Shown one piece after another: positions 5,825 to 9,374 of a DNA stretch of 9,374 nucleotides. Source of the DNA: Candidatus Zambryskibacteria bacterium RIFCSPLOWO2_02_FULL_39_14 (GTDB lineage: Bacteria > Patescibacteriota > Minisyncoccia > Phycocordibacterales > Zambryskibacteraceae); NCBI GenBank assembly GCA_001824135.1, contig MHWM01000017.1, forward strand, positions 1 to 9,374, written 5' to 3'. The first letter of the stretch is position 1; every line of letters begins with the position of its first letter. The translations under genes and the position numbers were made by a program. The notes beneath the pieces were generated by a model. That model was given only the letters and a program-made list of their open reading frames with translations, was not told where the DNA came from and made no database searches.

Positions 5825-5952
5825 TTTAAACACGCCAGACTAATTTCTCACATAGAAATAACATTCATCTCGGAAACCACTTTCTGCTTTATCACAGAAA
5901 GATCGCATAGCACTCACTCCTGTTAATACTTCTAGAGCTTGGGTAAATATTA

Positions 5953-6864
5953 TTATAACGCAAGACCTAGAACATGTTTTACAAAATCATGCGATTTCCA
6001 ACCTGTAGCCCCTAAAGATTGATGCATCAGAGAACCATCATAAAAGGCTGGAAGTGAATTAGTTTCTAATATATAAATTTTTCTTTTAGGTGTGATAATA
6101 AAGTCTGAACCAGAGTAGTGACGCAATCCCAACATCTCATGAGCACATTTCGCCATTTCTCCTATTTGTTTATTTTCTTCTACCTTTAACACGGGTTTAT
6201 TCTTACCAACAGGTAAGAAAGCATAGAGCTTATGCCCCCTCGCTCCTTCTACCACGACACAAGATACTTCATCACCTTTAATAAACTCCTCGACCAGCAC
6301 TTTCGGCGAATGTTTAAAAGCCTCTTTAATAGCCAACTTCAACTCGTGGAACGTATGCGCGAGACGTACTCCTAAAGAATCGACGCCATTAGACGGTTTG
6401 ACTATAACTGGATGAAGGTAAGTTCTAAAAACAGTTACAAGTTTATCTTCGTCCAGATTATCTTTAAGAAAGAGTTCATGTAAAGGAGTATTAAGAGAAT
6501 GCCGTTGATAGACATTTTTAGCCATATCTTTGTTCATAGACAAAACTGAAGACACAGAATTTGAACCGGTGAAAGGAATTTTCAGACCTTCCAGAACTCT
6601 CTGCACCTGTATATCATCACCATACGAACCGTGAAGTGCATTCCACACTACATCTACATAACGAAGCACCTGATGCGGTTCATGTACTAACCCTTCCTTA
6701 TGCCATTCACCTTCTTTAGATATAAATATATCCAATGGTTCATAAGTATCTGGTATATTGCGTAGAACTGAGAGAACATGCTCACCTGTTTTTAAAGAAG
6801 TGTCGTATCCTACAGAAGGTCCTCCTCGTAATACAGCTACCTTTATTTTCGAAGAAAAAGACAT
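5953..6864 (-). CDS. D-alanine--D-alanine ligase-like ATP-grasp protein, divergent active site
   Basis: A 303-residue protein with the Ddl layout, close to E. coli DdlB in length. It has a glycine-rich GGPS (14-17), HGSYGDD (78-84), ATP-grasp lysines K112 and K156 (VIVKPS), VEEFIKGDE (191-199), SDFII (253-257) and LETNSLP (266-272, metal-binding Glu/Asn). Classical Ddl joins two D-alanines with ATP for peptidoglycan precursors in the cytoplasm. Aligning by spacing to DdlB, the position of Glu15 (binds the first D-Ala amino group) is Gly19, and that of Arg255 (stabilises the phosphorylated intermediate) is Gly252 in HYSGSDF. The FYDYEAKY-like omega loop is also missing. The ATP and metal sites look intact, so it is a working ATP-grasp ligase whose D-Ala-D-Ala activity is uncertain. 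It starts 7 bases after the uvrC stop and is probably co-transcribed. Family sure; specificity not. Confidence 0.85.
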   Translation of the reverse strand: MSFSSKIKVAVLRGGPSVGYDTSLKTGEHVLSVLRNIPDTYEPLDIFISKEGEWHKEGLVHEPHQVLRYVDVVWNALHGSYGDDIQVQRVLEGLKIPFTGSNSVSSVLSMNKDMAKNVYQRHSLNTPLHELFLKDNLDEDKLVTVFRTYLHPVIVKPSNGVDSLGVRLAHTFHELKLAIKEAFKHSPKVLVEEFIKGDEVSCVVVEGARGHKLYAFLPVGKNKPVLKVEENKQIGEMAKCAHEMLGLRHYSGSDFIITPKRKIYILETNSLPAFYDGSLMHQSLGATGWKSHDFVKHVLGLAL

Positions 6865-6871
6865 AGCTAAA

Positions 6872-8128
6872 TTATATACGAAATCCTTTATTACGTAACT
6901 TCCGATGAAACCCGATAGCGAACCGGTGTGCTTCAGCGTTGGCTAAAAGTATTGATCTATCCAGAGTACTATCTCTCAAACCTAATATCTCCCTAGCTCT
7001 ATGTCTCTCATCTTTTACCACTGATACTACATCAATCATCTCCAGACCTAATTCTATAAGCACTTTTCGAGCAGTATTAATCTGCCCCTTGCCTCCGTCT
7101 ACGACAATAAGATTAGGGAACTTCCACTCCGGATGACTCAAGCGACGAGAAAGGATTTCTTTGAGATTTTTTGTATCATTGTTTCCCTGTTTATCGACAA
7201 ACGGGTTATCACTCTTTATTTTAAATTTCCTATATTGGCTCTTATCAAGTTCCCCATCACTGACTACTGTCATCACACCCACCGCATTCTTGCCGGATAT
7301 ATGTGCAACATCATATGCCTCGATACGAAAATTAGCTCCCGGTTTGTAACTTCTAGCTACTAGATCATTTCTGATAAGAGCAATATCTTGGATATGATCA
7401 AGGGCAAATAATTTTCTTTTCACTTGTTCCGCTTCTTCAAACTTCTGTTCTTTGGCAAACTTTTTCATATCAAGTTCTAGAGAACGTATTAAAGTATCTT
7501 TCTTTCCTTCAAAAAATAATTTTATGCGTCTGATAATTTTGTTGTAATCTTTCTTGGAAATTCTTCTAGCGCATGGTCCGGGACAGAGACCAATTTGTGC
7601 ATTAAAACATGGTTTACCTGTGAGTTTACATTTTTCATCTCGGTAAGAAAAAATCTTGCGGATAATTTTTAGTGCCTGCCTTAACTCTGCACCATGTGGA
7701 AATGGCCCATAAGTACCGGAACTGCGAGTGATAATTATTTTCGGAAAATCTTCTTTGGTAATAGTTACGTAGTTGTAACTTTTATCATCCTTCTCTTTGG
7801 AATTATAAATAGGTTGATACTTCTTTATCTCATTGGCCTCCATGATAAGAGCCTCTAATACCGAATCTTTTTGTACAAACTCCACCTTCTCTGCTTCTTC
7901 GAGCATCTTAGCTATGAGAGGACTGCGCGTCATCAAAATATCACGTACAAAATAACTCCTTACCCTATCCTTCAAACTCGTGGCTTTACCAATGTACAAG
8001 ATTCGTCTCGAATCTTTAGCTTTTAACTTATAGCTATTAGCTGACAACTTGGGTCCAATAAAATAATACACTCCGGGCGCATCAGGTAAGACTTCTATTT
8101 GTTTTTTAATATCTCTTTGATTTTTCAT
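6872..8128 (-). CDS. uvrC: UvrABC excinuclease subunit C, lacking the C-terminal helix-hairpin-helix domain
   Basis: UvrC makes both incisions in nucleotide excision repair after recruitment by UvrB on damaged DNA. I start at the ATG at 8128 (MKNQRDIKKQ, 418 residues), where family similarity begins. An in-frame ATG at 8170 would add 14 unlike residues and overlap the plus-strand small gene. The GIY-YIG nuclease domain spans about 17-110 (GVYYF, then ILYIGKATSLKDRVRSYF) with an unusual insert at about 24-42. A cysteine cluster follows (CKLTGKPCFNAQIGLCPGPC, 167-186), then a UvrB-binding UVR motif (about 225-245). The RNase H-like nuclease follows, with candidate acidic residues in YDVAH (D273), NDTKN (D318) and VVDGGKGQ (D344), and EAHRFAI (H401). 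The protein ends right after this fold at RKLRNKGFRI. Typical UvrC is about 600 residues with two further HhH motifs; ddl begins 7 bases later, so no remnant exists. Confidence 0.93.
   Translation of the reverse strand: MKNQRDIKKQIEVLPDAPGVYYFIGPKLSANSYKLKAKDSRRILYIGKATSLKDRVRSYFVRDILMTRSPLIAKMLEEAEKVEFVQKDSVLEALIMEANEIKKYQPIYNSKEKDDKSYNYVTITKEDFPKIIITRSSGTYGPFPHGAELRQALKIIRKIFSYRDEKCKLTGKPCFNAQIGLCPGPCARRISKKDYNKIIRRIKLFFEGKKDTLIRSLELDMKKFAKEQKFEEAEQVKRKLFALDHIQDIALIRNDLVARSYKPGANFRIEAYDVAHISGKNAVGVMTVVSDGELDKSQYRKFKIKSDNPFVDKQGNNDTKNLKEILSRRLSHPEWKFPNLIVVDGGKGQINTARKVLIELGLEMIDVVSVVKDERHRAREILGLRDSTLDRSILLANAEAHRFAIGFHRKLRNKGFRI
8011..8050. repeat. Palindromic AGCT-rich insert inside uvrC
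   Basis: Within the uvrC reading frame, TAGCT occurs three times (8017-8021, 8031-8035, 8038-8042) in an AT-rich stretch that can fold on itself (TAGCT at 8017 with AGCTA at 8032). It encodes SANSYKLKAKDS, placed between GVYYF and ILYIG of the GIY-YIG domain, where most UvrC proteins have only a short turn. It looks like an in-frame palindromic repeat element. Only this copy is in the window. Confidence 0.45.
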
Positions 8129-8162
8129 ATTAGATATGTTGTAATACCAAGCGGAGGATTTC
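8117..8162 (+). promoter_or_regulatory. Promoter and ribosome binding site of the small plus-strand gene
   Basis: TTGATT (8117-8122), 17 bases, TGTAAT (8140-8145) form a good sigma-70 promoter. GGAGG (8153-8157) lies 5 bases before the ATG at 8163 and is the clearest Shine-Dalgarno site in the window. The expected transcription start (about 8152) would leave a very short leader. The promoter overlaps the start of uvrC on the other strand. Confidence 0.55.
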
Positions 8163-8363
8163 ATGTACACAGTATCACGTGAGATTTACCTCGTCTTGTC
8201 CGTGGCGATCACCACCAAGGCTTGGCACGATCATGGGATTTTCTGGGGAATTATTGCAATTGGGATTCTTTTTCTCGTGTTTTTCAGTTGCGAGCTCGCA
8301 ATCGTATACAGGTTCCTCTACAAAACAACTTTCATACGCAAAACAAGAATGTATCACGAATAA
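8163..8363 (+). CDS. Small membrane protein, 66 residues, opposite strand between uvrA and uvrC
   Basis: I do not recognise the family. The protein MYTVSREIYLVL... has a weakly hydrophobic start (about 8-17), a charged WHDHG turn (about 21-25), one strong membrane segment (GIFWGIIAIGILFLVFFSCE, about 25-44, probably extending to about 53) and a basic tail (YKTTFIRKTRMYHE). It should be a single-pass or hairpin inner membrane protein. It is a real gene rather than chance for three reasons: GGAGG sits 5 bases before its ATG, a plausible promoter precedes it, and a GC-rich hairpin followed by a T-run ends the transcript 13 bases after its stop. It occupies most of the 269-base gap between uvrA and uvrC and runs against both. 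Its 3' hairpin touches the uvrA stop, so the two transcripts converge there. No function can be assigned. Confidence 0.6.
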   Translation: MYTVSREIYLVLSVAITTKAWHDHGIFWGIIAIGILFLVFFSCELAIVYRFLYKTTFIRKTRMYHE

Positions 8364-8376
8364 GCGGTTACTGACG

Positions 8377-8409
8377 GCGCCGAGGTCACTCTCGGCGCTA
8401 CTTCTTTTT
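8377..8409 (+). terminator. Rho-independent terminator of the small membrane protein gene
   Basis: GCGCCGAG (8377-8384) pairs perfectly with CTCGGCGC (8391-8398) over a 6-base loop, followed by TACTTCTTTTT on the plus strand. The last stem base coincides with the final base of the uvrA stop codon on the minus strand. No T-run follows the hairpin in that direction, so it serves the plus-strand gene first. Confidence 0.75.
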
Positions 8410-9374
8410 AAGAACTTTCCGCAAATATTTACCTGTATGTGTATCGGTATTGGCCACTTCTTCTGGAGTACCAGAAGCCACCAGTTTACCTCCATTAGCT
8501 CCAGCTTCTGGACCGATATCCAGAATATAATCGGCACTTTTGATGAAATCCAAATTGTGTTCGATGACCACTACCGTATTACCTTTATCTACCAGTTTCT
8601 GTAATATCTCAATCAATTTTTTGACATCTTCATAATGGAGACCAATAGTGGGTTCATCGAGCAGATAGATAGTCTTTTGCAGATGAGGACGATAGAGTTC
8701 AGAGGCAATCTTCACTCTCTGTGCCTCTCCGCCAGAGAGTGTGGTGGCAGATTGCCCAAGTGAGAGATAACTCAGACCAACGTCATTAAGACTCTTCAAC
8801 CTATCAAAAATACTTGGTATGTCTTCAAAAAATGTCAACGCTTCTTCGACAGTCATCTCTAGAACATCATAAATATTTTTCTTTTTATATTTTACTTCAA
8901 GAGTCTCTTTCATAAAGCGCTTGCCTTGGCAGACATCGCAAGGCACATAAACAGTCGGAAGGAAATGCATCTCCACCTCTATCACTCCATTACCCTGACA
9001 AGTCTCACAGCGACCGCCTTTAACATTGAAAGAGAATCTGTTTGCCTTCCAACCACGCGCCCGAGCCTCTACTGTCTCAGCGAAAAGTTCGCGAATAAAG
9101 GTGAATGCTCCGGTATAAGTTGCTGGATTTGAGCGCGGAGTACGTCCTATCGGTGACTGGTCTATCAATATAGAACGTGAAAGATACTCTGCTCCATCAA
9201 ACGACTGGCAGTTGAAAGTTTGTGCATTGCGGTAACGTCTATCAAGCCGTGCTTGTAGATTTTTATGAAGAATCTCGTAAACAAAAGAAGATTTACCAGA
9301 ACCAGAAACACCGGTAACTGCCACCAAGCGAGCAAGAGGCACATCAACATTGAGATGTTTGATGTTAAAGATCT
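8398..9374 (-). CDS. uvrA: UvrABC excinuclease subunit A, C-terminal part (5' end outside window)
   Basis: The reading frame is open to the right edge and encodes the last 324 residues of UvrA, the damage-sensing ATPase of nucleotide excision repair. The visible part is the second ABC ATPase domain: Walker A GVSGSGKSS (21-29), then the zinc module with CETC (122-125) and CDVC (145-148) around EMHFLPTVYV, then the ABC signature LSGGEAQRVKIASEL (212-226), Walker B TIYLLDEPTIGLH (234-246) and the switch histidine in VVVIEHN (272). No key residue is missing. Codons before the GTG at 9342 (IFNIKHLNVD) continue the family sequence, so that GTG is not a start. The stop TAG is at 8398-8400. uvrC follows on the same strand after 269 bases that contain an opposite-strand gene, so direct co-transcription of uvrA and uvrC is uncertain. 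Confidence 0.96.
   Translation of the reverse strand, partial: IFNIKHLNVDVPLARLVAVTGVSGSGKSSFVYEILHKNLQARLDRRYRNAQTFNCQSFDGAEYLSRSILIDQSPIGRTPRSNPATYTGAFTFIRELFAETVEARARGWKANRFSFNVKGGRCETCQGNGVIEVEMHFLPTVYVPCDVCQGKRFMKETLEVKYKKKNIYDVLEMTVEEALTFFEDIPSIFDRLKSLNDVGLSYLSLGQSATTLSGGEAQRVKIASELYRPHLQKTIYLLDEPTIGLHYEDVKKLIEILQKLVDKGNTVVVIEHNLDFIKSADYILDIGPEAGANGGKLVASGTPEEVANTDTHTGKYLRKVLKKK

Noticed and set aside
5880..5901. Inverted repeat CTTTCTG-N8-CAGAAAG downstream of ddl, possible terminator
   Set aside because: The stem is AT-rich and no T-run follows on the minus strand; too weak to call.
8175..8604. Open frames on both strands overlapping the end of uvrA (8175-8537 minus, 8179-8604 plus)
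   Set aside because: They overlap the well-conserved UvrA coding sequence and cross the terminator hairpin; they are shadows of uvrA and of the small gene.
1..9374. CRISPR arrays, transposase genes, prophage genes
   Set aside because: No regularly spaced repeats, no transposase or integrase motifs and no terminal inverted repeats were seen on either strand.

Overview
This is an AT-rich bacterial window with local GC-rich intergenic islands. It most resembles a member of the Patescibacteria (candidate phyla radiation), probably Parcubacteria-like. I infer this from the small secreted peptidoglycan-binding/Fn3-like protein, the short UvrC and divergent short Ddl, the scarcity of strong Shine-Dalgarno sites, and the tight packing. 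Every intact gene with a visible stop ends in TAA or TAG, and none contains an in-frame TGA, so the standard code is likely. No marker gene fixes the taxonomy.

Left part (1-2704, minus strand): a two-gene polysaccharide operon. A membrane-embedded family 2 glycosyltransferase of the hyaluronan/chitin/NodC synthase type overlaps by one base (TAATG) a membrane-anchored heparinase II/III-like polysaccharide lyase that runs off the left edge. A 535-base non-coding stretch (2705-3239) follows, with three perfect inverted repeats, a GC-rich island and a clear terminator.

Middle part (3240-5528): this looks like a small extracytoplasmic-function (ECF) sigma-factor circuit. It holds a secreted peptidoglycan-binding/Fn3-like protein and a stand-alone PAS protein (both minus), and divergently an ECF sigma factor followed by a tiny lmo0937-like membrane-protein gene interrupted by a TGA. 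All three intact genes carry the same promoter-like element, TGTAAT-N16-CGGCAT or a close variant, and the sigma gene has two copies in tandem. In front of both the PAS and sigma genes the element ends exactly 7 bases before the ATG, which points to leaderless transcripts. I read this as an autoregulated stress or envelope regulon with a PAS sensor, and no recognisable anti-sigma factor is in the window.

Right part (5529-9374): a structured GC-rich intergenic island, tRNA-Ala(TGC) with its own good promoter, and the minus-strand series uvrA (partial) - uvrC - ddl. UvrC lacks the C-terminal helix-hairpin-helix region and carries an apparent in-frame palindromic insertion in its GIY-YIG domain. 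The Ddl homologue lacks two ligand-binding residues of classical D-Ala-D-Ala ligases. Between uvrA and uvrC, on the opposite strand, lies a small membrane-protein gene with its own promoter, strong ribosome binding site and terminator.
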